Part shown: positions 15,840 through 24,317 of the stretch, in pieces | Layout of the letters: the number at the start of each line of letters is the position of its first letter | How positions within the stretch are numbered: the first letter of the stretch is position 1 | DNA from: Altibacter lentus | GTDB lineage: Bacteria > Bacteroidota > Bacteroidia > Flavobacteriales > Flavobacteriaceae | Direction: 5' to 3' | DNA length: 64,000 nucleotides | Assembly (NCBI RefSeq): GCF_000746845.1 | Contig: NZ_KN050846.1 | Span: 2,372,963-2,436,962 of the forward strand | Translations under genes and position numbers: made by a program | Notes under the pieces: model-generated | Told to the model about the DNA's origin: nothing | The model's database searches: none | What the model saw: the letters and a program-made list of their open reading frames with translations, nothing else

Positions 15840-16241
15840 ATGGATTCATTCATCACTATCAGGTTCAAACGAAAAACGGCCAAGCGGTTTCAGGAATTTT
15901 CCAAAATGCACTTTAAAACGCACACCGAAGCGATGGAAAACATCCTTGATTTTTTCCTCTATAACGAGATTTCCCCAAAGGAAAAGTTGGGACCAACCGG
16001 ACGAACTATCGAAGCTAAATTGCTCAAAAGAATCAATGCGGTCATCGCCATAATGCGTGATGTAGAAAAGACCCAAACCAAACCTACGGTCGCTATGTTG
16101 CAATCCCTTTTTGTGATGGAAGAACCCAACAAAAAACCATTGATTGTTGAAAAGAAATATGCCGAAGAAAAGAAAGAAGTACGCCTGCCTGCCGGCGAGG
16201 CAGGCTTTCGAGAGAAGCCAAATCTAAAAAACGAACTCTAA
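15840..16241 (+). CDS. BfmA/BtgA-family mobilisation accessory protein
   Basis: A 133-residue protein matching the BfmA/BtgA family that assists the relaxase in Bacteroidetes elements. The N-terminus SFITIRFKRKTAKRFQEFSK and the following helix (THTEAMENILDFFLYNE) fit a ribbon-helix-helix-like DNA-binding fold. It starts the mob operon; the relaxase gene follows ten bases later. Residues 115-122 (RLPAGEAG) are encoded by a GC-rich palindrome at 16183-16205 that looks inserted in frame. The protein likely binds oriT DNA and helps the relaxase open it. Confidence 0.85.
   Translation: MDSFITIRFKRKTAKRFQEFSKMHFKTHTEAMENILDFFLYNEISPKEKLGPTGRTIEAKLLKRINAVIAIMRDVEKTQTKPTVAMLQSLFVMEEPNKKPLIVEKKYAEEKKEVRLPAGEAGFREKPNLKNEL
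16183..16205. repeat. GC-rich palindrome inside the bfmA-like gene
   Basis: Eight-base arms GCCTGCCT and AGGCAGGC flank GCCGGCG. It resembles the small palindromes scattered in flavobacterial genomes and in repeat copies A and B of this window, but here it is translated in frame as RLPAGEAG. Confidence 0.7.
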
Positions 16242-16251
16242 TATTCGAGCT

Positions 16252-17283
16252 ATGTACATCACAATAACACCCCAAAAAATGGGCGGTAATTTTTCCAAAA
16301 GTTCGGCAGATTTTGTTGGGTATTTAGAGAAAGAAAATCAAGGTTTGGAACAACAGGATATGGAACATTTTTTCAATCAATACGGCGATGAGATTTCTGC
16401 TGAGGAAGTCATTAGGGAAATCGATGGGAATACCGCAAAACTGGAAAAACACGAACCAAGATTCTATTCAATTACCGTGAGTCCATCAAAATATGAATTG
16501 CAAAAACTTCAGAACAGTAGCGAAGATTTAAAGAGATATACCCGTGAGCTGATGAAAGATTATGTGGCATCCTTCAATAGGGAAATCAAAGGGCGACCGG
16601 TTAACATCGATGATATAAAGTACTATGCAAAAATAGAGCATCAACGCACCTTCAAGGGGACAGATTTTCAGGTAAAAGAGAACCAACCGTATGCCACGAA
16701 AATTCTTCAGCTCAAAACGGAAATCCGAAATATCCAAGAAGGAAGAGCTGAAGGAAATATTAAAAGGATGAAAAAGGAAATCGCCAAACTGGAAAGCCAA
16801 GCGCCCCACCAACAAAACGGAAAACGGATTGTCCAGGGAATGCAAAAAGATGGTAACCAAAGCCACATCCATATTATCGTGAGCCGTAAGGATGCGTCCA
16901 ACAGATTCAGCTTATCGCCCGGAAGCAAATACAAGGCATCCGACGTGAAGTTGAATGGGCAAACCGTAAAACGAGGATTTGACCGAGACAAGTTTTTTGA
17001 AAGAGCAGAAAAAACATTCGATAAGACTTTCGGCTATAAACGAAACTTTGCTGAGACCTACAAAGCCCGAAAGGATTTTGTGAAGAATCCCAATCTTTAT
17101 TTCGCTGCCTTGATGAAATTGCCAGCCAACGAAAAGGCATTGGCGTTTAAAATGATAGCAAAAACAGGATTGCCGATAGCGCCAAATATTCCAGTTAGTC
17201 AAACACAGATTGCACTTCGAGTTCTTAAACGGTTGAGACGTGGTGCTGAAATCGCAATTAAATCAAGTTCCATCGGAATCTAA
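16252..17283 (+). CDS. mobB: Relaxase, MobB/DUF5712 family
   Basis: A 343-residue mobilisation protein. It begins MYITITPQKMGG and contains YSITVSPSKYE and the histidine motif SHIHIIVSRKD, the HxH metal site of relaxases, late in the first half (about residues 203-213). Basic residues dominate the C-terminus, as in DNA-handling enzymes. It should nick oriT and stay bound to the DNA end during transfer. Encoded between the accessory protein and the coupling protein with short gaps, it forms the mobABC-type set of Bacteroidetes ICEs. Confidence 0.9.
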   Translation: MYITITPQKMGGNFSKSSADFVGYLEKENQGLEQQDMEHFFNQYGDEISAEEVIREIDGNTAKLEKHEPRFYSITVSPSKYELQKLQNSSEDLKRYTRELMKDYVASFNREIKGRPVNIDDIKYYAKIEHQRTFKGTDFQVKENQPYATKILQLKTEIRNIQEGRAEGNIKRMKKEIAKLESQAPHQQNGKRIVQGMQKDGNQSHIHIIVSRKDASNRFSLSPGSKYKASDVKLNGQTVKRGFDRDKFFERAEKTFDKTFGYKRNFAETYKARKDFVKNPNLYFAALMKLPANEKALAFKMIAKTGLPIAPNIPVSQTQIALRVLKRLRRGAEIAIKSSSIGI

Positions 17284-17288
17284 TCGTT

Positions 17289-18869
17289 ATGCAAATAGAT
17301 AACCTCATAACGACACTTTCAATTATTGGTCTGGCCAGTATTGTTTTCTATGCGATGTTTCGGGTTACTCGATATGCATTCATCAGTAATTTTCTCGTGC
17401 TTGGTGCGATGGTATTTTATTTAAACGAGGAAAACGCATTGACTCTTATTGCCCTCTATCTGGTTTGCCCTCTTATATTAATTAACATAGGAATGTATGT
17501 TTTTCTACATAAGACGGACAAGCCGATAAATGGCGATAGCAAATATCAGGTCAGCTTTTCTACCACTAAGGGCAATTTCAAATTGGATAATATCAAACGG
17601 GGTGCATCCATCATCGGTTCTGCCGGAAGTGGAAAGACCGAAAGTGTTGTGTATGGATTTCTGAAACACTTTCGGAAAGAGAACTTCTGTGGAATTATCC
17701 ACGACTATAAAGATTTTGAACTGACCGAAATGGCGTACCCACTTTTCAGAGATAGTGATATCCCGTTTAAGGTCATTTCCTTTGATAAAATCATCCACAG
17801 GGTAAATCCTATCTCGCCAAACTATTTAGAGAATGAGGAAAGCGTAAACGAAGTGTCAAGGGTGTTAATCGAGAACCTATTAGAGCAAAGAGAAAGTGGT
17901 ACGACCGGCACGACAAAATTTTTCAATGATGCAGCTGAGGGTTTGATTGGTGGGTTGATTTGGAAACTGAAAACTACCTATCCACAATTCTGTACACTTC
18001 CCCATTTAATTGCCATTTACCAATATCTGGACACGGACAGCCTTATCCAATTCTTGGAAACCAATACCACATCGAGGGCAATGGCAGATGCTTTTATAAG
18101 TGGAAAGGATTCCGACAGACAGACAGCAGGCGTAAAAAGCACGCTGGCCAATGCGCTAAAGCGTATCAGTACACAACAAATTTTTATGGCATTGTCGGCA
18201 GACGAAGTGCCATTGAATATCAATAATGAAGCAAATCCTGCTGTAATCTCTATCGTAAACAATCCCAAATTTGAGACGTCCTATTCGCCAGTAATTGCGA
18301 CCATCATACACACCATTACCAAGCAAATGAGTGTACGGAACAGCAAGCCTTCCTTTCTTTTAATGGAAGAAGCACCAACCATCCGATTGTTAAATATGCA
18401 CCGCATTCCAGCGACTTTACGAAGCTATGACATTGCCACCATCTACGTGATGCAGGACAAAATCCAGAATGATATGATGTATGGCGACAAGGCAAGCAAA
18501 GCGATTCTCAGTAATTTATCCTATCAATTTTTCGGAAAGGTCAATGACCCGGACACCGCTAAATATTACGAACGCTTTTTTGAAATCATCAAGGATCCTA
18601 CAAAAAGCATAAGTCGTGGACATAATCTTGATTTTGACACACGGATTACAACAGGCGAAAAGGAAATTCCGAAGATTAGGGCTGATGTTTTCTTCAGGTT
18701 AAAGCAGGGCGAGTTTATTACGTATGCTGATGGAAAGGATAAAAAGGTGCTGTTCAAATTACCGAGTTTTAAACGAGAACTTCCAAAAGAATCCAACCAA
18801 TTTTCTCGGGTAGATTTGGCAGCCAATTTTGAAAAAATTTACAGTGATGTAAAGTCTATATTTAGTTAA
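17289..18869 (+). CDS. mobC: Type IV coupling protein (MobC/TraG/VirD4-like)
   Basis: A 526-residue protein with three N-terminal hydrophobic segments (about 10-24, 31-45, 51-69) and a P-loop ATPase domain: Walker A GSAGSGKTES near residue 111-120 and Walker B SFLLMEEAPTI near 355-365. It matches VirD4-type coupling proteins that bring the relaxase-DNA complex to the secretion channel. It starts five bases after the relaxase stop and is the last gene of the mob operon. At 526 residues it is on the short side but includes all key motifs. Confidence 0.92.
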   Translation: MQIDNLITTLSIIGLASIVFYAMFRVTRYAFISNFLVLGAMVFYLNEENALTLIALYLVCPLILINIGMYVFLHKTDKPINGDSKYQVSFSTTKGNFKLDNIKRGASIIGSAGSGKTESVVYGFLKHFRKENFCGIIHDYKDFELTEMAYPLFRDSDIPFKVISFDKIIHRVNPISPNYLENEESVNEVSRVLIENLLEQRESGTTGTTKFFNDAAEGLIGGLIWKLKTTYPQFCTLPHLIAIYQYLDTDSLIQFLETNTTSRAMADAFISGKDSDRQTAGVKSTLANALKRISTQQIFMALSADEVPLNINNEANPAVISIVNNPKFETSYSPVIATIIHTITKQMSVRNSKPSFLLMEEAPTIRLLNMHRIPATLRSYDIATIYVMQDKIQNDMMYGDKASKAILSNLSYQFFGKVNDPDTAKYYERFFEIIKDPTKSISRGHNLDFDTRITTGEKEIPKIRADVFFRLKQGEFITYADGKDKKVLFKLPSFKRELPKESNQFSRVDLAANFEKIYSDVKSIFS

Positions 18870-18981
18870 CCAAAAGAGTGGTCCTATAAATCTAAATTAT
18901 GATTTACTTTCTTGATAGGATAATGTTATATTTATCTTGGGTAAAATGAGTTTTAAAACGTGCAATATATTAATGCTTTAA

Positions 18982-20475
18982 ATGAAAATAGACAACGCTG
19001 AAGAAATACAAAACCTAACAGAAATTATTGAAGATTTATGTAAAAAACATCACTTAACAATTGAAATCGCTGAAGACAATTACTTTAGGATATTTACAGA
19101 TCAATCCTCTGGTATAACACTTTTCCTTCAATTAGATGAAAATTATAATTTATCATTTTATTTTCTTCAAAGAACATACGATGTTTTTTATGCAGGTGAC
19201 AGATCCGATGCGCACGTTATTTTAAGCCTAATGTTTACTTCTTTTTTGAGATTCTATAAAACAGGAATCTCTTGTGAGCAATTTGACATAGGTCATCCGG
19301 TTGTACCTGATGAAATTTGGGGAAGGTATTTGGTACCTGTCCAAGTTCCAATTTTACACGGAATTTCAACTGCCGAACAACTCTTTGAGGTTGTCAAGGA
19401 AATAATAAAAATGGTCGCATTTTGGCGAGAAAGCTTATGGTATTTTGCAGGTTGCCCTTGTGATAAATGTATGACTGCTGGAAATATTGATAACTCAAAC
19501 TATAAATACTCTTTCGAAGATGTTGAGGACATATTTTCACATTTGCATAGTATATCTAGCCGAAATAATTATAGGGATCGTGAACGACCAGAATGGGTAT
19601 ATTTCTATGACATAGAAGAGGAAGTTACGATGATTAAATCCAGTAGTCTCGCAAAGTTTCTCTACGCAACATTAGATTTGTGTACAGATAAAACTGAACA
19701 GTTAAAAGGACAGAATGGTACATTTGTGCTAAGCGATAACATAAAAAACTTTGTTCACGATGAGACTAAGTCTGAAATGGACGAATACTTTAAAAAAATT
19801 AATGAGAACGGTAAACTAAAAGGATACCCGGTTATCCCTATGGAAAATATGGTCGTTACCGTAATGGAAGATTATATTATTGCATTGGGTAGAATTTGTG
19901 GATTTGATGAATATAAAAAAGAGAGAGAAATCATAAGACAGCGCCATAATAGAGAATCTGAACTATTGTTTCCTATATCACAATTTATTTGGAAAGAAAA
20001 GGTCTGTCCTGATCAATTCGAGCTATTAGTTAAAGCACTATTGGAACGTGAGCCAAATGTAAAAAGCGTTAGAAGACCGGCGCCCATCAATCAAGGTGAT
20101 AAAGGAAGAGATTTAATTATTGAGTGGAATGTAATAAATGAATATATGTCCGATACCACACCACCAAAAAAGTTGATAAAAGTTGTAGGGCAATGCAAAT
20201 CGGGAAAATCTACAATTGGAAAAGGGAAAGTATTGGATATGCGAGATACTGTAGAAACTCATAATTCACAAGGCTTCTTTTTAGCCGTAAACACCCAAAT
20301 TTCTTCAGCACTTACAGAAAAACTCGAATCGTTACCATCTCAAGGAATTTGGACTTCTTGGTGGAATAGGGATGATATTGAGATGAGACTGTCTAAAAAT
20401 CAAGATTTAATCCCAATGTTTCCAAATGTACTAACATCTAAAGACCAAGTCAAATTTGTGGATAAGAATAAATAG
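18982..20475 (+). CDS. Mrr-like restriction endonuclease domain protein
   Basis: A 497-residue protein. The C-terminal 170 residues have the Mrr-type nuclease pattern: DQFELLVKALLE, then GDKGRD (Asp377) and VGQCKSGK with Gln404-Cys-Lys406, matching the D-Xn-(E/Q)xK active site. The first 320 residues are not familiar; they include a Cys-rich piece (AGCPCDKC) that may bind metal and are perhaps a sensor domain. It lies between the coupling protein and a methyltransferase on the opposite strand. It could be a methylation-dependent or mobile-element-borne defence nuclease. Confidence 0.72.
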   Translation: MKIDNAEEIQNLTEIIEDLCKKHHLTIEIAEDNYFRIFTDQSSGITLFLQLDENYNLSFYFLQRTYDVFYAGDRSDAHVILSLMFTSFLRFYKTGISCEQFDIGHPVVPDEIWGRYLVPVQVPILHGISTAEQLFEVVKEIIKMVAFWRESLWYFAGCPCDKCMTAGNIDNSNYKYSFEDVEDIFSHLHSISSRNNYRDRERPEWVYFYDIEEEVTMIKSSSLAKFLYATLDLCTDKTEQLKGQNGTFVLSDNIKNFVHDETKSEMDEYFKKINENGKLKGYPVIPMENMVVTVMEDYIIALGRICGFDEYKKEREIIRQRHNRESELLFPISQFIWKEKVCPDQFELLVKALLEREPNVKSVRRPAPINQGDKGRDLIIEWNVINEYMSDTTPPKKLIKVVGQCKSGKSTIGKGKVLDMRDTVETHNSQGFFLAVNTQISSALTEKLESLPSQGIWTSWWNRDDIEMRLSKNQDLIPMFPNVLTSKDQVKFVDKNK

Positions 20476-20534
20476 TTTTATAACGTATCTTTATTCACAA
20501 CCTTAAGTTTACTTATTTTTTAGGATTTGTAATC

Positions 20535-20594
20535 AAATAGGTGGTCAAATAGGTGGTCATATTGGTGGTGTAATAGGTGGTGCAATAGGTGGTG
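20535..20594 (+). repeat. Five tandem 12-base repeats (consensus AATAGGTGGTSM)
   Basis: Five consecutive 12-base units, each containing TAGGTGGT or TTGGTGGT. Read on the plus strand they would encode Ile-Gly-Gly-X repeats, but the frame has no start codon after the stop at 20504, so I take it as a non-coding minisatellite. It lies in the 261-base gap between two convergent genes. Confidence 0.85.
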
Positions 20595-20736
20595 TAAAAT
20601 TGATATTGGGCACATTATAAGTTGATAGGCAGTCATTTATATAACTTACACGAAATTCAGTATAACATTTCAATTTTTTAGACCTATATAGTAAGACTTA
20701 AAAATTTTAGTAAATAATTGAGCTTTAGAAACAATC

Positions 20737-21411
20737 TTAATTATTCATTCTAAATAATCTTTTTGAAGTACTAGCTAAGTTTTTAATACCAATCTTACAA
20801 TAGTTTGCTTCAATCTCAAAAACAATACAATTTCTGCCGGTTTGTTTACTTGCAATGGCAGTTGAGCAACTTCCGCCAAATGTATCCAATACCAAATCAC
20901 CTAAATCGGTACTTTTTTCAATTAAATAACTTATCAAATTAACGGGCTTTTCTGTGGGGTGATTATTGTTCTTGGTTTTGGCAGATTTTAAAATATTACA
21001 ATCACGCTTTCCGTTCAATTTTTTGCTTCCATTACTACAAAATATAATCATCTCATATTTTGGGGCATAGTCGCCTTTTAGGTCACCAGTTCCGTGATTT
21101 TCCTTTTCCCATATTAATATATTTTTTATTCTAAATTCTTTTCCAATAAAAAACTTAAAGACTTCCACATTATGCCAAGAGCAAAAAATGTATAGATGTG
21201 CCTCGTCTTTACATACACGTTTCAACTCTTTCACCCAATGATTCAACCAATCTAAATTGTTGTCATTGGGCATTCTTTTATGCCGCTTACCTCGTTTATT
21301 ACTTCTGTAATCGATGCCATAAGGTGGGTCGGTTAGTACCAAGTCTACACTGTTATTAGCGACGGACTTAATTCCGATATTCCAATCTATATTTAGTATT
21401 TTTTGCGCCAA
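20737..21411 (-). CDS. Site-specific DNA methyltransferase (DPPY type)
   Basis: A 224-residue beta-class N6-adenine-type methyltransferase: motif IV TDPPYGID at residues 27-34 and motif I DTFGGSCSTAIA at about residue 180. The reading frame has a stop just upstream and no ATG before motif IV, so translation must start at TTG 21411 or a similar non-ATG codon; the length is still normal. Convergent with the Mrr-like gene, with which it might form a restriction-modification pair, or it may be an orphan protecting the element. Confidence 0.85.
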   Translation of the reverse strand: MAQKILNIDWNIGIKSVANNSVDLVLTDPPYGIDYRSNKRGKRHKRMPNDNNLDWLNHWVKELKRVCKDEAHLYIFCSWHNVEVFKFFIGKEFRIKNILIWEKENHGTGDLKGDYAPKYEMIIFCSNGSKKLNGKRDCNILKSAKTKNNNHPTEKPVNLISYLIEKSTDLGDLVLDTFGGSCSTAIASKQTGRNCIVFEIEANYCKIGIKNLASTSKRLFRMNN

Positions 21412-21508
21412 TTATTTAGATTGAGTTTATTAAAGACAAAGTATAAGTATGACTCTTCAGAATCTTTTGAAAACTGATAATTAATTAGAATAAATCTTTA
21501 GTGATTAT

Positions 21509-21871
21509 TTAAAAGGGTCCTTTATCCCTGGGCTTATTGTAAGTGACCTTCCATTGACCATTTTCTTTGACTAATTTGAAAATCCCCAACTTTCCATCAA
21601 AAGAGGTTTTATATTTTATCCAGGCAATGTCCCCCTCAATGACTTCATCCAAAATTTCTACCTCGATGTTTTTATCAGAATCAGGCATCATATTTAGAAC
21701 CGTAATCAAACTGGCATACCCTTCTGATGTGGTATGTTTTTTTAGAACTGATTCATCTTTTGAGAAAAAGCTTTCTGCAACAATCTTGGCAGTTTCTGAA
21801 GGCGACATATTCTTGTTTTCTGAACAGGAAATGAATAGAAGTACGAGTGAGCAAATGACGATTTTTTTCAT
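21509..21871 (-). CDS. DUF4878-type lipoprotein
   Basis: A 120-residue lipoprotein: signal peptide and lipobox FISC (Cys16), then a short NTF2-like domain (ETAKIVAESFFSKD ... VEILDEVIEGDIAWIKYK ... NGQWKVTYN) that matches the DUF4878 pattern. It is the last gene of the conjugation operon, seven bases after traN. Lipoproteins in this place are common in Bacteroidetes tra operons, and may be a component of the channel or a surface or entry exclusion factor; this is only a suggestion. Confidence 0.8.
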   Translation of the reverse strand: MKKIVICSLVLLFISCSENKNMSPSETAKIVAESFFSKDESVLKKHTTSEGYASLITVLNMMPDSDKNIEVEILDEVIEGDIAWIKYKTSFDGKLGIFKLVKENGQWKVTYNKPRDKGPF

Positions 21872-21878
21872 AACAGTA

Positions 21879-22733
21879 TTAATTTGGGTTATTAATATAT
21901 CTGTGCGATAGTTTCATTTCAATATTTCGTTCGCCGTCCTTTTCATTCAATTCTAAAATTGCCCTACGGTCATTGGATAACGAGAACTTGGGCAACACAT
22001 AAACGAACAGTACCGTTTGACCTTCTACAATTTTTGAAGCCAGATTATGTTTATAAATTGGCTCTTGATACAAACGTTGTAGCGATTTTCTTTTTCCTTT
22101 CTGTCGTGTCTCAATCGAAAGGTTCAAGAAATTCAAATCGTAATCCAAGGTAGAATTATTCTCAATCCGGATAACGAAGTACAGTTCTTCTTTATCAAAA
22201 ACGATATTCTCAACACTCAAAACAATACCTTCATTTCGCTTTTTGATTCTACCTATACGCTGTTTTCTGTTGAGCAAATACGAGCAGAATTTTTGGTAAT
22301 AATAGGTTCTTTTATCTACACGCTCTTCAGAGGATTCAGCAAGAATTGAATCGGTTACAATCGGCTTTTCATTCCCGATACTATTGGATGCTGGAATGAA
22401 ATAATTGAGCTTAGAAAGCTGTTTTTTATACCTTACAATATACGAAAAAATCGAGCCATTTCGGTTGACTACCAGTAAATTACTTTCCTTCCCTGGCTTG
22501 GCTTGTAGCAAGCCAAAATACTGTTCTTTCTCACGGTTGTAGGTAAATACAAAATTATCTGAACCGGTTATGCCTTGCCTAATAGGTTCTGGAAAGAAAA
22601 GCGCAACATTCTTGGTGTCGTTCGCATAAATGGTATCGAGTACTATAGTTGATTGCGCTGTAGCCTGTGCCGAGCATAGTCGAGGTACGAAAGTGGATAT
22701 CAGTATTGCTAATATTATAATTTTTGCTCTCAT
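21879..22733 (-). CDS. traN: Conjugative transposon protein TraN (DUF4138)
   Basis: A 284-residue exported protein with a signal peptide (MRAKIIILAILISTF, cleavage near SAQA). The mature part carries the DUF4138 pattern of TraN: NVALFFPEPIRQGITGSDNFVFTY near residue 45-70, then alternating strands and ending in ALYY-like segments. TraN is a VirB9-like outer-membrane-associated part of the mating channel. It overlaps traM by four bases. Part of the signal peptide (PRLCSAQA) is encoded by a REP-like sequence shared with repeat copy A. Confidence 0.9.
   Translation of the reverse strand: MRAKIIILAILISTFVPRLCSAQATAQSTIVLDTIYANDTKNVALFFPEPIRQGITGSDNFVFTYNREKEQYFGLLQAKPGKESNLLVVNRNGSIFSYIVRYKKQLSKLNYFIPASNSIGNEKPIVTDSILAESSEERVDKRTYYYQKFCSYLLNRKQRIGRIKKRNEGIVLSVENIVFDKEELYFVIRIENNSTLDYDLNFLNLSIETRQKGKRKSLQRLYQEPIYKHNLASKIVEGQTVLFVYVLPKFSLSNDRRAILELNEKDGERNIEMKLSHRYINNPN
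22663..22683 (-). repeat. REP-like fragment inside the traN signal sequence
   Basis: On the minus strand this 21-base stretch is identical to 1791-1811 on the plus strand (TCGACTATGCTCGGCACAGG plus one C). It encodes RLCSAQA, the signal-peptidase region of TraN. Confidence 0.75.
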
Positions 22734-23659
22734 AATTTAGGTTTTAGAATTAATCTGTAATTGTTCAGTACGGTTACTTTTACCCTTCGGTTAGAACGCC
22801 TGAAAACTTGTGTAAGTCCGCCAACTTGTGGCACACTCGGAATATTTATGTCCCCAATAACATCATCGAGCACCTCTCTCGTAGCTTCTTCCCTAAAATT
22901 GTTCTCAACATAGATGCCCTCGCTACCGTCTTGCAAATCGAATGCTTTGAGTTTGGTGGGATGGTGCTTTATGTTTTCAATCTCAATCAAGGCACGATTG
23001 GGCTGAAAACTGATAAAGCCGAAAATCGGTGTGTTCTTTGGCATCAGTTTGCCATTTATGGTAGCAGATTTAGTAAGGCGCATCTGTAATCGGGTATTTG
23101 CCTGAACAATTTGGTCGCCATCCACGACTACATAAATCGTTTCATCTGTATTGCCAATAATTGAAACTTCATTGGGCTTAGGATCGGCAGCAAAGAATAG
23201 TTGATGTTCCAAGCCCAGTTCCTTAGCTTCAATTTTTTGAGCTCTTTTAACTTCAGCTGAATCCACCTTTGGTACTGTTTGTTGAACATTTCGCCTTTGC
23301 CCTAAATTTTCATACAGCTTTTCGGAATACTTAATCTTGCCAGCATCATAGATACTGTCAACAATGCGTTCTTTTTCACGTTCCGGTAAATCTGGGTCGT
23401 AAAAGCCCAGGGAATCAATCAGCTTTTCATCATAGATACTGGGTGCGTTGGTTTCACGCACTTCCTTCAGGTCGTTAATCGCATCGAGTTTGGACTCGTA
23501 TTCCTTCTGGTTTTCTTCCAAATCAGGAACTAAGGTCTGTTGTAGGCCTTCGTTCTCGCTATCGTCATCGCCCATTACCATTACGGAATAGGAAATGAGG
23601 AATATGAAAATCACGGCCAATACCGTCGCAAATACTATTTTATTCTTTTCTACTTTCAT
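22730..23659 (-). CDS. traM: Conjugative transposon protein TraM
   Basis: A 309-residue protein with one N-terminal transmembrane segment (residues 8-29), a long acidic helical linker (about 35-130), and a C-terminal beta-rich domain (LEHQLFFAADP... , QMRLTKSATINGKLMPKNTP, INGFISFQPN-like strands). This is the VirB10-like layout of TraM in CTnDOT-type elements: it links the inner-membrane complex with the outer-membrane TraN. It overlaps the traN start by four bases and is preceded by traK without an intervening traL. Confidence 0.9.
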   Translation of the reverse strand: MKVEKNKIVFATVLAVIFIFLISYSVMVMGDDDSENEGLQQTLVPDLEENQKEYESKLDAINDLKEVRETNAPSIYDEKLIDSLGFYDPDLPEREKERIVDSIYDAGKIKYSEKLYENLGQRRNVQQTVPKVDSAEVKRAQKIEAKELGLEHQLFFAADPKPNEVSIIGNTDETIYVVVDGDQIVQANTRLQMRLTKSATINGKLMPKNTPIFGFISFQPNRALIEIENIKHHPTKLKAFDLQDGSEGIYVENNFREEATREVLDDVIGDINIPSVPQVGGLTQVFRRSNRRVKVTVLNNYRLILKPKL

Positions 23660-23691
23660 AAGAGTAAGTGTTTTAAATGCCGATTATCGGC

Positions 23692-24306
23692 TCAACTTTC
23701 ATCGTTTAATTTTTTAAGGGTGTTTTCGAAGTAATTCGTAATCAAAAGTCCGTGCGGATTATTGGGAAAGTTCCGGTCCACCATAATCAGGTTTCCGGTG
23801 GAAACCAATTCGTAGGTGTCGATGATAGAGCCTCTATTTATTTCAAAAATGGTTGTGGTAGTGAAACTGTACGTACCGTTGCTTTCTGAAATTTTTGAAT
23901 CAATACTCAATACTTTTTGAACGAGCGAATATTGTAGTAACCGATTATAGACACCATCCGCTTTTTTCTGACGGTATAGATTATCCACGGAACTATTGCC
24001 CAACCAAAGCGCCTTTTCCAAATTCCGTTCATAATTACTGGCATCGATGTTATAGAAGTAGTTGTGAAACAATTCCAGATGCGCCAGAGCTTCCACCCTG
24101 AAATTCTCTTTTTGGGTAACGAGCTTCAGCGGAATAATACTACCATCGGTATTGATGGCAAATGCGCTATTGAGTGCCTTTTGATTGGTGTTGAATACCA
24201 TCCAAACTGAAAAGGTGCTGGACAGCAGCGCACAGACAACGACTGCCAAAACGATAAACCGATTTAATTTTAGGACGTTATAAATATTCTTGTAAGGTGT
24301 TTTCAT
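23692..24306 (-). CDS. traK: Conjugative transposon protein TraK
   Basis: A 204-residue VirB8-like protein: short cytoplasmic N-terminus, one transmembrane helix (residues 17-37, FIVLAVVVCALLSSTFSVW), then a periplasmic NTF2-like domain (KALNSAFAINTDGSIIPLKL, AHLELFHNYFYNIDASNYE, ALWLGNSS). This matches TraK of Bacteroidetes elements, which assembles the inner-membrane complex of the type IV channel. It lies between traJ and traM with gaps of 11 and 32 bases. Confidence 0.93.
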   Translation of the reverse strand: MKTPYKNIYNVLKLNRFIVLAVVVCALLSSTFSVWMVFNTNQKALNSAFAINTDGSIIPLKLVTQKENFRVEALAHLELFHNYFYNIDASNYERNLEKALWLGNSSVDNLYRQKKADGVYNRLLQYSLVQKVLSIDSKISESNGTYSFTTTTIFEINRGSIIDTYELVSTGNLIMVDRNFPNNPHGLLITNYFENTLKKLNDES

Positions 24307-24317
24307 TTTGAATTGAA

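Noticed and set aside
20535-20594. CRISPR array
   Set aside because: Units are 12 bases in direct tandem without spacers and no cas gene is near.
20505-20625. Possible Ile-Gly-Gly repeat peptide encoded by the 12-base repeats
   Set aside because: No start codon in frame after the preceding stop; treated as non-coding repeat.
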